Assembly (NCBI GenBank): GCA_022821905.1 | Contig: JAJECS010000017.1 | Location: forward strand, 1 to 64,000 | Length of the DNA: 64,000 nt | Direction of reading: 5' to 3' | Source of the DNA: Chloroflexota bacterium | GTDB lineage: Bacteria; Chloroflexota; UBA11872 | In this document: positions 26,541 through 34,691 of the stretch, piece by piece | How positions within the stretch are numbered: the stretch's first letter is position 1 | How the letters are laid out: each line of letters starts with the position of its first letter | Position numbers and translations under genes: made by a program | The notes under the pieces: generated by a model | What the model saw: the letters and a program-made list of their open reading frames with translations, nothing else | What the model was told of the DNA's origin: nothing | Databases searched by the model: none

Positions 26541-27422
26541 ATGAACCGCGTCTATTTCGGCGACAACCTGCCGATCCTGCGGGACATGCCGTCGGACAGC
26601 ATTGACCTGATCTACGTCGATCCGCCGTTCAACACAGGCCGCGCCCAGACGCGCACGCAGCTGCGGACGGTTCGCGACCCGGAAGGCGACCGCACGGGTT
26701 TTCAGGGCAAGCGCTACCGCACCGAGCGGCTTGCGACACGCGCATTCGACGACGCCTTCGACGACTATCTCGGCTTTCTGGAGCCGCGACTGGCAGAGGC
26801 CCATCGGCTGCTCGCACCGACCGGGTCGCTCTATCTGCATCTGGACTACCGCGAGGTGCACTACGCCAAGGTGCTGCTGGACGGCATCTTCGAGCGGGAG
26901 GGCTTTCTCAACGAGATCATCTGGGCCTATGACTACGGCGGCCGCACGAAGAAGAAATGGCCACCCAAGCACGACAACATCCTGGTGTACGCCAAGGACC
27001 CGGAGCGCTACTACTTCGACACGGACGAGGTGGAGCGGATTCCCTATATGGCGCCGGGCCTGGTCGGTCCGGAGAAGGCGGCGCGGGGCAAGCTGCCCAC
27101 GGACACCTGGTGGCACACCATCGTGCCCACGAACGGCAAGGAGCGCACCGGCTATCCGACGCAGAAGCCGGTGGGCATCGCGCGGCGCATCATCCAGGCC
27201 TCATGTCCGGCGGGCGGCACGGTGATGGACTTCTTCGCCGGCAGCGGCACGGTGGGCGAGGCGGCCCTGGCGCTGGGCCGGCGGTTCGTGCTGATCGACG
27301 ACAACCCCGAGGCGTTGGCGGTCATGGCACGGCGCTTCGCGGGCTGCGACGACGTGGAGTTCGTCGGGTTCGACGATGCGCCGTATCGGAAACAGGAGCG
27401 GCAGATCTCAGTCGTGGGCTGA
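26541..27422 (+). CDS. Solitary site-specific DNA methyltransferase, beta class
   Basis: A 293-residue amino-methyltransferase (N4-cytosine or N6-adenine). The catalytic DPPF is at residues 27-30, and the S-adenosylmethionine motif MDFFAGSGTVGEAAL comes near residue 230. This order defines the beta class, as in CcrM-type enzymes. The family blocks KHDNILVYAK and GYPTQKP are present. No restriction endonuclease or specificity subunit lies nearby, so it is probably an orphan enzyme with a regulatory or replication-linked role, or a relic. The target site cannot be predicted. Confidence 0.87.
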   Translation: MNRVYFGDNLPILRDMPSDSIDLIYVDPPFNTGRAQTRTQLRTVRDPEGDRTGFQGKRYRTERLATRAFDDAFDDYLGFLEPRLAEAHRLLAPTGSLYLHLDYREVHYAKVLLDGIFEREGFLNEIIWAYDYGGRTKKKWPPKHDNILVYAKDPERYYFDTDEVERIPYMAPGLVGPEKAARGKLPTDTWWHTIVPTNGKERTGYPTQKPVGIARRIIQASCPAGGTVMDFFAGSGTVGEAALALGRRFVLIDDNPEALAVMARRFAGCDDVEFVGFDDAPYRKQERQISVVG

Positions 27423-27558
27423 GGACGAGTCAGGGCGATTCGACTCAAAAGGCTCCTTGCGGTGTCGGGTGCCGCGGCCCCCGGATTCCGGGCCCGTATC
27501 GGGAATTGGGCCGGCTGTTCGCCGGATGACCACGTGTACGCCGGAGTGACGTTCGGCG

Positions 27559-27595
27559 CCCTCTCCCCACAGTGGGAGAGGGTTGGGGTGAGGGG
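27559..27595. repeat. Hairpin repeat, CCCTCTCCC variant
   Basis: CCCTCTCCC-CACAGT-GGGAGAGGG (27559-27582) followed by TTGGGGTGAGGGG has the same stem-plus-tail plan as the CCTTCCCCCT family but different stem bases. It sits between the convergent methyltransferase and ligase-fusion genes and may help terminate both. Confidence 0.6.
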
Positions 27596-27622
27596 TCCGA
27601 GGACGCGGCGGAGACCCCCTTC

Positions 27623-30600
27623 CTAGCCTTCCCCCTTCCAGGGGGAAGGGACCGGACGGGGAGGGGCGGCCGGGAGTGGGGACGCGGCGAGCATGACGGT
27701 GAGCGCGACGACGACCCAGAAGGTAGCGGCGAGCTCGGGGAGGTAGAGGCTGCTGTCCACGATGCCGTGGACGAGGGTCGCCAGCATGGCGCCGCCGAGG
27801 CCGTAGACGAATGCCCGGCTGCCACTGGTGGCGCGCCGCAGCGCGGCGCGCCAGGTGCGGCCGTAGGCGGCCAGCACGCCGACCAGGACCACCAGACCGG
27901 GGATGCCCAGCGTGAGCCAGGTGTCGAGGGCGATGTTGTGCGCGTGCGAGATGTTGGGCTCGGCCCAGGCTTCGGGTCGAATGTAGTCCGGGTAGTGGTA
28001 GAGGAAGTTGTCCGGCCCGATGCCGAGGACGGGGTTGTCGGAAATCATGCGCCAGGCGGAGTCCCAGAGTAGGGGTCGGGCGACGGTGGCGGCGTCGGAC
28101 GGGCGCAGGAGTCGCCCGAGATTGTCGCCGGTGGTGATGATGGTTGCCGCCAATAGCCCGGCCGTCACCAGACCCACCGTGAACAGCGGCGCCCAGGCGC
28201 GCAGACGTTGACGGGTGAGGACTGGATTCCCGCCCCGTATCGAGTACGGGGCAGGCTCTTCGCGGGAATGGCGGGGGTCTGGGTCACTCGGCGCGGGGCG
28301 CCAGATGGGGAACAGGGCGAAGGCCAGGCCGGCCAGCCCGCCGATCCAGGCGCCACGGCTGAAGGTGAGCACGAGAACCGCCACGAGCACCGCCGCGGCC
28401 GTCCAGGCGGCGGTGCGCCATCGCGGTCGGGATGCGGCGGCGAGCGCCAGTCCGACCGTTATCGGCAGGGCACGCTCCAGGATGAGCGCCAGGTTGTTGG
28501 GCGAACCGAACAAGCCGCGCAGCCGCGGCGGTCCGGCATCGGTGACGACGGCGCCGGTTGGGATCAGCGCCAGCGCCACGACCGCCGACACCACGGCCCC
28601 GAGCACCAGCGCGACGCCCAGCCGCTGCGTGTCGGCGCGCTCGCGCATGACGCTGAGCAGGACCACGAACAGCAGCGCCGGCTCCACGATCACGGTGCGC
28701 AGGTCGCGCCAGGCGACGCGGGGGAAGTCCGCGGCAAGCGTGGTCGCGACGCCGGCGGCGATGAAGGCGAGCGCGAGCCAGGGCCAGGGTCCGCGCACCG
28801 GCGGCCAGCGGCGCTGGGCCAGGGCGCGCGCGATCCAGGCGATGACCAGGATCACGATGAGCGTCTCGCCGACCGGACGGTCGTAGATGCCGGTGCGCGC
28901 GATCACGCCGACGAAGGGAATCGCGGCGACGGCGGCGATGGCGACGTATCGCGGCCTCGCCAGCGCCAGCGCGCCCAGTCCGGCGGCGAGCACCACGCGA
29001 AGCAATGTCCAGGCGGACGTGGGCGAGCCGTCGGGCAGCAGGGCGAAGACCACGGCCAGAGCGGCGGCGGCGACCTCGCCGACATGCAGGCCAAGCGGTA
29101 GTCGCCGGTGGATTCCCGCCTTCGCGGGAATGACGAAAAGGGCGGGAAAGACGAAGGTGGATGGCAGGCGTGCCGCGGCGCGCGCGGCGCGAGCGCCAAC
29201 CGCCCAGACGAGCACGGCCAGGGCCAGCGTCCAGACGCCCGCCACGGCGGCGTAGGGCCAGAGCGGCCGCGAGTTGCCCACCAGCGCGCCGTCGACGATC
29301 ACCAGTCCCCCCGACGACCGCGGGTCGCGCTCGGCCATCACCGTCAGTTCGAGCACGTGCGGGTCTTGGGACAGCCCGCGGGCGATGGGGATGCGCGCCA
29401 GGCGTTCGACCTCGGGGGCGTAGAGGTTCAGGATCGACTCGCCGGCGGCGTTGCGCGGCAGGGCGTCGGCCAGGGCGCTGTGGCCGTCGATGCGCACGCG
29501 CACCTGTCCCATGTCGGGTCCGCGCCGGGTGAGCAGCCCGACGGAGTCGCCCTCGAAACGCAGCTCCAGCCGCGCGTCGGGCTGCCCGGTCTGGCGGTGG
29601 AATCCGAGCGACGCCCAGTCGCTGGGCACTCGCGGCCATGGTCCTTCGAAGGTGAAGGCGGCGTGGGTTTCCTGATGCAGGCCGATGCCGGCGCTTGACG
29701 CGGCGGCGTAGGCCCGTTCCAGGGCCAGCAGCGGCTCGCGCCGCTCGAAGTCCTTGGAGAGCAGCCCGAAGAACGGCGTGGGGTCGTCCGGGTGGGTGTC
29801 GTGCGGCCAGCGCGAGGCCCAGATCGTGATGGTGGGCAGCCAGGGCCATTGCTCCCGCGCCCGCCGGATGCCGTCCACGGTCCAGGCTGCCTGGTCCGCC
29901 GCCGGGTGATTGCCCCAGATGCCCTGATCGCCCTGCCAGCCGGGCGGCAGCGACATCCAGCCGTATTCGGAGGCCCAGATCGGCGTGCCGGCGTCGCCGT
30001 GGGCTTCCATGATTTCGCGCCAGAGCACGGCGCGGGGGAAGTTCGTCCGCGGCGCTTCGATGCGCGGGTCGCGCGGGCCGGTGAACAGGCCGTAGGACAT
30101 GCTGGAGGCCACGTCGAACGCGCCCTTGGCGCCCAACTGATAGAGCCGCTCCAGGAACAGTAGATCGCTGAGGTTGTCGGGCCCGGTCTCGATGGTGGGC
30201 GCTAGGCCGGCCAGCACGATGACGGCGTCGGGATTGGCGCCCCGCACGGCCGCGCCGACCTCGCGCAGCATGTCCAGGTAGGCGGCGGGGTCCGGCGGCC
30301 GGCCGCCCCACTCGCCAAATAGGTTGGGCTCGTTCCAGATCTGGAAGTACTTCACCTTGCCGCGGTAGCGCGCCGCGACCGCGGCGGCAAAGTCGGCGAA
30401 GTCGGTGACGTCTGCGGGCGGCATCTGGATTGATGGGTTGTCTTGCGGGTTGAACCCGGGCGTGGCCCACGGCGGAGCGCGGTCGAGCCGGGCGAGCACC
30501 TCGATGCCGAAGCGCTGCGCCAGATTGACGATGCGGTCGAACTTGGCCCAGGAGTCTTCGCCGTGGTTGTCGATATACACGCCCTTGGCGTGCGGCTCGA

Positions 30601-31024
30601 TCTCGACCCACTGGATCTCCTGCCGGATGAGGCCGATGCCGGCGTCGGCCAGGAGTTTCAGCTCGCGCTCGACCTTCGCCGGGTCCGCCTCACGGTGGAG
30701 AAAGGTGTTGGCGCCGATGGCGGGCGCGTCCGCGTGGCGCAGCTCGGGCAGGTCGGCGAGGCCGAAGGTCACGCCCCGCTCGGTGAGGACGGCCCAGCCC
30801 AGGAGCCCGGCTGTGACCACGCCGAGCAGCCCGAGGCCGACGACGGCGAGGACGGCGCGCGTGATCCTGGATGTCTGGTGGCCGCGGAGTCGATGACCGA
30901 GCCGGGGCAGGCTCAGGCGCGGGGATGACCAGCGGTGCGGCAAGCGTCGTCTCGTGCGGGTGGCGTCCCCAGCATGCCAGCGTTCGCGCGGTGTGCGCTC
31001 TCGACGGAACGCGGGACCGGTCAT
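27623..31024 (-). CDS. Glycosidase-like domain fused to O-antigen-ligase-like membrane domain
   Basis: An 1133-residue protein. After a basic cytoplasmic tail and a transmembrane helix (about 57-79), residues 100-445 form a TIM-barrel glycosidase-like domain of the GH39/GH5 kind. IWNEPN carries the acid/base Glu (E232) and WASEYGW the nucleophile Glu (E353). A beta-rich segment (about 455-585) follows. Many hydrophobic helices (about 590-1120) contain an O-antigen ligase/polymerase-like region (TFSRGAWIGG, NPVLGIGPDNF). This suggests extracytoplasmic glycan assembly coupled to trimming; the fusion is unusual. Dispersed repeats have entered the frame at residues 631-640 (VIPAKAGIHR), at about 916-936, and at the C-terminal end, including the stop. 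Divergent from the imelysin operon. Confidence 0.72.
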   Translation of the reverse strand: MTGPAFRRERTPRERWHAGDATRTRRRLPHRWSSPRLSLPRLGHRLRGHQTSRITRAVLAVVGLGLLGVVTAGLLGWAVLTERGVTFGLADLPELRHADAPAIGANTFLHREADPAKVERELKLLADAGIGLIRQEIQWVEIEPHAKGVYIDNHGEDSWAKFDRIVNLAQRFGIEVLARLDRAPPWATPGFNPQDNPSIQMPPADVTDFADFAAAVAARYRGKVKYFQIWNEPNLFGEWGGRPPDPAAYLDMLREVGAAVRGANPDAVIVLAGLAPTIETGPDNLSDLLFLERLYQLGAKGAFDVASSMSYGLFTGPRDPRIEAPRTNFPRAVLWREIMEAHGDAGTPIWASEYGWMSLPPGWQGDQGIWGNHPAADQAAWTVDGIRRAREQWPWLPTITIWASRWPHDTHPDDPTPFFGLLSKDFERREPLLALERAYAAASSAGIGLHQETHAAFTFEGPWPRVPSDWASLGFHRQTGQPDARLELRFEGDSVGLLTRRGPDMGQVRVRIDGHSALADALPRNAAGESILNLYAPEVERLARIPIARGLSQDPHVLELTVMAERDPRSSGGLVIVDGALVGNSRPLWPYAAVAGVWTLALAVLVWAVGARAARAAARLPSTFVFPALFVIPAKAGIHRRLPLGLHVGEVAAAALAVVFALLPDGSPTSAWTLLRVVLAAGLGALALARPRYVAIAAVAAIPFVGVIARTGIYDRPVGETLIVILVIAWIARALAQRRWPPVRGPWPWLALAFIAAGVATTLAADFPRVAWRDLRTVIVEPALLFVVLLSVMRERADTQRLGVALVLGAVVSAVVALALIPTGAVVTDAGPPRLRGLFGSPNNLALILERALPITVGLALAAASRPRWRTAAWTAAAVLVAVLVLTFSRGAWIGGLAGLAFALFPIWRPAPSDPDPRHSREEPAPYSIRGGNPVLTRQRLRAWAPLFTVGLVTAGLLAATIITTGDNLGRLLRPSDAATVARPLLWDSAWRMISDNPVLGIGPDNFLYHYPDYIRPEAWAEPNISHAHNIALDTWLTLGIPGLVVLVGVLAAYGRTWRAALRRATSGSRAFVYGLGGAMLATLVHGIVDSSLYLPELAATFWVVVALTVMLAASPLPAAPPRPVPSPWKGEG
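27627..27649. repeat. Hairpin repeat forming the 3' end of the ligase-fusion gene
   Basis: CCTTCCCCC-TTCCA-GGGGGAAGG is a CCTTCCCCCT-family hairpin. It is read on the minus strand as the final codons (PSPWKGEG) of the 1133-residue protein, and the stop codon at 27625-27623 lies directly after it. Confidence 0.7.
28222..28272. repeat. Composite palindromic repeat inside coding sequence
   Basis: Exact inverse of the intergenic copy at 26370-26421: GGATTCCCGCCCCGTATCGA followed by GTACGGGGCAGGCTCTTCGC and GGGAATG. It is translated in frame as a loop of about 18 residues (HSREEPAPYSIRGGNPVL) between hydrophobic segments. Confidence 0.8.
29107..29134. repeat. Short palindromic repeat inside coding sequence
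   Basis: GGTGGATTCCCGCCTTCGCG followed by GGAATGAC is the short form of the GGATTCCCGC family. It is translated on the minus strand as VIPAKAGIHR. An almost identical intergenic copy is at 13414-13440. Confidence 0.8.
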
Positions 31025-31174
31025 TCGGTGGAGACGACTCCCGCGGCCGGGCGTCCATAAGGGTTTTTTGCTGCACGAAGGGGGTCCGGTGGTCTCGCGG
31101 GCGGGCGTGTGGGAGGCAACGCGTCGACGTGGATGGGGCGTTGGGGTCGGCGGCGCGCGGCCGTGGGGGTCGCC

Positions 31175-31202
31175 TTGACAACGCCGGGCGTTCGACTAAG
31201 CT
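31175..31202 (+). promoter_or_regulatory. Strong promoter of the imelysin operon
   Basis: A perfect TTGACA (31175-31180), 16 bp and TAAGCT (31197-31202) form a near-consensus sigma70 promoter, about 93 bp upstream of the first imelysin gene. The start site would fall at about 31209, on the palindrome listed next. Confidence 0.65.
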
Positions 31203-31208
31203 ACGGCC

Positions 31209-31227
31209 GTCTCTTAGTAGAGACTAA
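31209..31227. promoter_or_regulatory. Operator-like overlapping palindromes at the start site
   Basis: GTCTCT-TAGT-AGAGAC (31209-31224) and TTAGT-AGAG-ACTAA (31214-31227) overlap each other and cover the predicted transcription start. Imelysin/IrpA operons are typically iron-controlled, and TTAG..CTAA half-sites recall DtxR/IdeR boxes, though the spacing is shorter. A metal-dependent repressor site is a plausible inference. Confidence 0.45.
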
Positions 31228-31294
31228 CTTGAATAGGCGTCGACGCTAACGCCACAGAGCAGGCGGCAGACACGACGCGGATGGGAGAGGGGCA

Positions 31295-32449
31295 GTGCGA
31301 AGAATCGTTCTCGTCGTGGTGGCGGGTCTCATGGCCGGGCTGCTGGCAGCCTGCGGCGAAAGCGGGCCCTCCACCGAGTTGAAGCAGGACGTGGTGGCGA
31401 ACTACGCCAACGGCGTCCACCACCTGTATGCGGAGAGCCTGAGCTCAGCGCAGGCCATGGACCGGGCCATCGACCGATTCCTGGCCGAGCCCACCCCGGC
31501 GCATCTCGAGGCCGCCAAGCGCATGTGGCTGATCGCCCGTGACGACTATGGGCCGACCGAAGCCTTCCGTTTCTACGACGGGCCCATCGACCATCCTGAG
31601 GACGGTCCTGAAGGGCTGATCAACGCCTGGCCGCTGGACGAGGCGTACATCGACTACGTGGTCGACAATCCGAGCGCCGGCATCATCAACGACGCGGAGA
31701 CCTTCCCGGTCATCAACGCCGATCTGCTGGTGTCGCTGAACGAAGAGGGCGGCGAGGCGAACGTGTCGACCGGCTGGCACGCCATCGAATTCCTGCTGTG
31801 GGGCCAGGACCTGAGCGTGGCTGGACCAGGTGAACGGTCCGTCGAGGACTTCACCACGGCCGCGAACGCCGACCGCCGCGCCACCTACCTGGCCGTCGCG
31901 TCGGACCTGCTCTTGCAGCATCTGCAGGACATGGTGGACGCGTGGGCGCCGGGTCGCGGCGACAACTACCGCGCCGAGTTCACCTCGGTTGATACCGACG
32001 AAGCGCTGCGCCGGATCATCACCGGCATCGGTGAGCTCAGCCGCGGCGAGCTGGCTGGCGAGCGCATGACCGTGGCCTACGAGGCGCGGTCCCAGGAGGA
32101 CGAGCACTCCTGCTTCTCCGACAACACCACGGCCGACATCGTGGGCAACGCTCTGGGTATTCAGATGGTGTTTCTGGGCAACTATGGCCAGGTGGCCGGT
32201 CCCGGAGTCCTGGATCTGGTCGAGGCCCAGGACGCGGAGATCGCCGAGCAGCTGGCGGCGCAGATCGAGCGGAGCGTGAACCTGACGAAGGCGATCGACG
32301 CGCCGTTCGACCAGCACCTGCTCGAGGGCGTATCCGACGCCGACGCCGGACGGAAGGCCGTGCTTGACGCGATCGTTGCTCTCGAGGAGCAGACGGACAC
32401 GATCGTCAGCGCGGCGCAGGCGCTCGGCATCACCATCAGCGTGAGCTAA
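31295..32449 (+). CDS. Imelysin-family lipoprotein (IrpA-like)
   Basis: A 384-residue secreted lipoprotein. The signal peptide ends in the lipobox GLLAAC (Cys20). The imelysin (M75) fold is shown by the family GxHxxE motif, GWHAIEFLLWGQD (G160, H162, E165), and by the repeated helical halves. Members are iron-regulated periplasmic proteins of uncertain biochemistry. It is the first gene of an operon with a membrane protein, a DUF1111 dihaem protein and a second imelysin, matching the known neighbourhood IrpA / COG3488 / COG3489. GTG start at 31295. Confidence 0.87.
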   Translation: MRRIVLVVVAGLMAGLLAACGESGPSTELKQDVVANYANGVHHLYAESLSSAQAMDRAIDRFLAEPTPAHLEAAKRMWLIARDDYGPTEAFRFYDGPIDHPEDGPEGLINAWPLDEAYIDYVVDNPSAGIINDAETFPVINADLLVSLNEEGGEANVSTGWHAIEFLLWGQDLSVAGPGERSVEDFTTAANADRRATYLAVASDLLLQHLQDMVDAWAPGRGDNYRAEFTSVDTDEALRRIITGIGELSRGELAGERMTVAYEARSQEDEHSCFSDNTTADIVGNALGIQMVFLGNYGQVAGPGVLDLVEAQDAEIAEQLAAQIERSVNLTKAIDAPFDQHLLEGVSDADAGRKAVLDAIVALEEQTDTIVSAAQALGITISVS

Positions 32450-33228
32450 TGGCGAGCCGTGGTCCGCGTCCTGGCGCGGGGCTGCAACGGGGCGGCTCGG
32501 TGCGTGAGGCCGCGGACCGCGTGTCCTCGCCGACGGTGGCTGCGGCCGGTTCATCGCCGGCCGCGGCCGCGCGCTATGCGGGCCGGCTGCTCATCTTGGC
32601 GGCGCTGGCCCTGGCCGTCTCGGTGATCGGACGCGTGTCGGCGGCGGCGGACCATGCCACCTTGGCGGAGACGCTGGCGGCCATCGCCGAGCGGCGCGGC
32701 CTCTACGGCCTGGGCGGCGGCGGGCGCGTGCTGGCGGGGATGGCGCTCGTCGCCGGGGCGTGGTTTCTGCTGCGGACGTGGATCATTCGCCAGCGTCTGG
32801 GCACGCCGCTGGTGCCCTATCTCCTCGCCGCCGCCGGGGTCGGCCTGGCCGTTTCGGGCGCAGGCGTCATCGCGTTGGCGGCGGCGCCGGACGTCGGCGG
32901 CACGGCGGCGGAGGCGCTTGATGGCGTCCACTGGATCGCCGGCAAGATCGGCTTTGTGGCGGCCGGATTGGCCCTGCTCACCGCCGCCCGATATCAGTGG
33001 AAGGTCGGCGGACAGCTCCGGCGCATCGCGCCCGTCTCGGCCGTCATCGGCCTGGCTATGCAATTCATCTGGATCGATGCCGCGACGATCATGCACCCAA
33101 TAGTGGGAACCGGCTTTTTCGTCTGGCTTCTGGTCGTCGGCGCCATGCTGACGACCGGCCGGGTGGAACGGCACTTCACAGCCATGGTCACCGCATCCGC
33201 CACTCGCGGCAGGTCGCATGCGGGGTAG
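32449..33228 (+). CDS. Integral membrane protein of the imelysin operon
   Basis: A 259-residue protein with an Ala/Ser-rich cytoplasmic tail of about 45 residues and about six hydrophobic segments (near 45-65, 90-110, 120-150, 160-180, 195-220 and 225-240). No known motif was found. The ATG overlaps the imelysin stop (TAATG), so it is co-translated. Given its neighbours it may help iron or electron transfer across the membrane, but this is only context. Confidence 0.65.
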   Translation: MASRGPRPGAGLQRGGSVREAADRVSSPTVAAAGSSPAAAARYAGRLLILAALALAVSVIGRVSAAADHATLAETLAAIAERRGLYGLGGGGRVLAGMALVAGAWFLLRTWIIRQRLGTPLVPYLLAAAGVGLAVSGAGVIALAAAPDVGGTAAEALDGVHWIAGKIGFVAAGLALLTAARYQWKVGGQLRRIAPVSAVIGLAMQFIWIDAATIMHPIVGTGFFVWLLVVGAMLTTGRVERHFTAMVTASATRGRSHAG

Positions 33229-33281
33229 GACGGCGCGGGCGGCGCCGCCGCGTGCGGCCTGGGTGCGGTGACCCCGGGCCA

Positions 33282-34691
33282 ATGGTACCGGTCGGAGCGC
33301 GACGCGCCGCTGAACGGCTGGCGGCCGTCGTCGTCGCGGGCGCGTTGCTTGCCTCGTGCGGCCCCGACCGACCGGGCATCGACCTCGACCTGGTGTTCGA
33401 CGAGCGGTTGGGCGGGGCGACGACGGCGTTCAGTGCCGGCAGCAACGCGTTCGAGCTCTCCGCGCGCAACCTGGCCAACGAGGAGCGGCGCATCTTCGAG
33501 GTGGGCGACAGCTTCTTCACGCAAAACTGGGTCACGGCCCCGGCGTCCACCGAATCGCGCGACGGCTTGGGCCCGACATTCAATGCGCAGTCGTGCTCGT
33601 CCTGTCACGACCGCGATGGCCGGGCCAAGCCGCCGGATGACGACGAGGACCCCGAGCGCGGCCTGCTGCTGCGGCTCAGCATTGCCGGGCCGGACGGCCC
33701 GGTTGACGACCCGGTCTACGGCGGGCAGTTGCAGGACCGCGCCGTCATCGGTGTGTCGCCGGAGGGGCGGATCGGCATCCGCTACGAAGTCATCAGCGGC
33801 GTCTATCCGGACGGCACGCCGTTCACGCTGCGCAAGCCCACCTACGTCATCCTGGCCCCGGCCTTCGGTCCCCACGATCCGGCGATCATGATCTCGCCGC
33901 GCATCGCCTCGGCTGTCATCGGCATGGGCTTGCTGGAGGCCATTCCGGCGGAACGCATCCTGGAGCGGGCAGACCCCGACGATGCCGACGGCGACGGCAT
34001 TTCAGGCCGTCCGAACATGGTGCGGGACATCCGGCGCGGGGAGGATGTGCTGGGACGGTTTGGGTGGAAGGCCAACCAGCCCACGGTGGAGCAGCAAGCG
34101 GCAGGCGCGTTCCATGGGGACATCGGCATCACGTCGACGCTGTTCCCTGAGGAAAACTGCCCCGCGGCGCAGGACACATGCGCGGCGGCGCCGAACGGCG
34201 GCGCGCCCGAGATTCCGGACGAACGGCTCGGCCAGGTAGCGTTCTACGTGCAAACGCTGGCCGTCCCGGCCATGCGCAACGTTGACGACGCACGCGTGCG
34301 GCGGGGAGCGGAACTCTTCGTCCAGACCGGCTGCACCGCGTGCCACACGCCCAGGCACATCACCGGGAACGACCACCCGGTGGCCCCCCTGCGCAACCAG
34401 ACCATCTTTCCCTTCACGGACCTGCTGCTCCACGATATGGGCGAGGGGCTGGCGGACGGGCGGCCCGACGGCTTGGCCACCGGCCGCGAATGGCGCACGC
34501 CGCCGCTGTGGGGCATTGGGCTGGTGAAGGTCGTCAACGGCCACACCATGTTCTTGCATGACGGGCGGGCGCGGAGCCTCGAGGAAGCGATTCTCTGGCA
34601 CGGCGGCGAAGCCCAAGCCTCCCGCGATCGGTTCATGGCGCTGACGTCGGACGAGCGCGAGGCGTTGCTCGAGTTCCTGAGGTCGTTGTAG
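33282..34691 (+). CDS. DUF1111 dihaem c-type oxidoreductase, lipoprotein
   Basis: A 469-residue exported protein of the DUF1111/COG3488 family (often called thiol oxidoreductase, related to dihaem peroxidases). The lipobox LLASC has Cys26. Two haem c motifs are present, CSSCH (105-109) and CTACH in the C-terminal third, along with the family blocks GPTFNAQSC and PPLWGIGL. It sits between two imelysin genes, the standard arrangement for these iron-associated operons. I chose ATG 33282 for the signal peptide; a longer open frame to 32997 overlaps the membrane protein gene. Confidence 0.87.
   Translation: MVPVGARRAAERLAAVVVAGALLASCGPDRPGIDLDLVFDERLGGATTAFSAGSNAFELSARNLANEERRIFEVGDSFFTQNWVTAPASTESRDGLGPTFNAQSCSSCHDRDGRAKPPDDDEDPERGLLLRLSIAGPDGPVDDPVYGGQLQDRAVIGVSPEGRIGIRYEVISGVYPDGTPFTLRKPTYVILAPAFGPHDPAIMISPRIASAVIGMGLLEAIPAERILERADPDDADGDGISGRPNMVRDIRRGEDVLGRFGWKANQPTVEQQAAGAFHGDIGITSTLFPEENCPAAQDTCAAAPNGGAPEIPDERLGQVAFYVQTLAVPAMRNVDDARVRRGAELFVQTGCTACHTPRHITGNDHPVAPLRNQTIFPFTDLLLHDMGEGLADGRPDGLATGREWRTPPLWGIGLVKVVNGHTMFLHDGRARSLEEAILWHGGEAQASRDRFMALTSDEREALLEFLRSL

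Noticed and set aside
28284-30611. 775-codon frame on the same strand as the ligase-fusion gene
   Set aside because: Out-of-frame shadow of the 1133-residue protein, almost entirely Arg/Ala/Gly/Pro.
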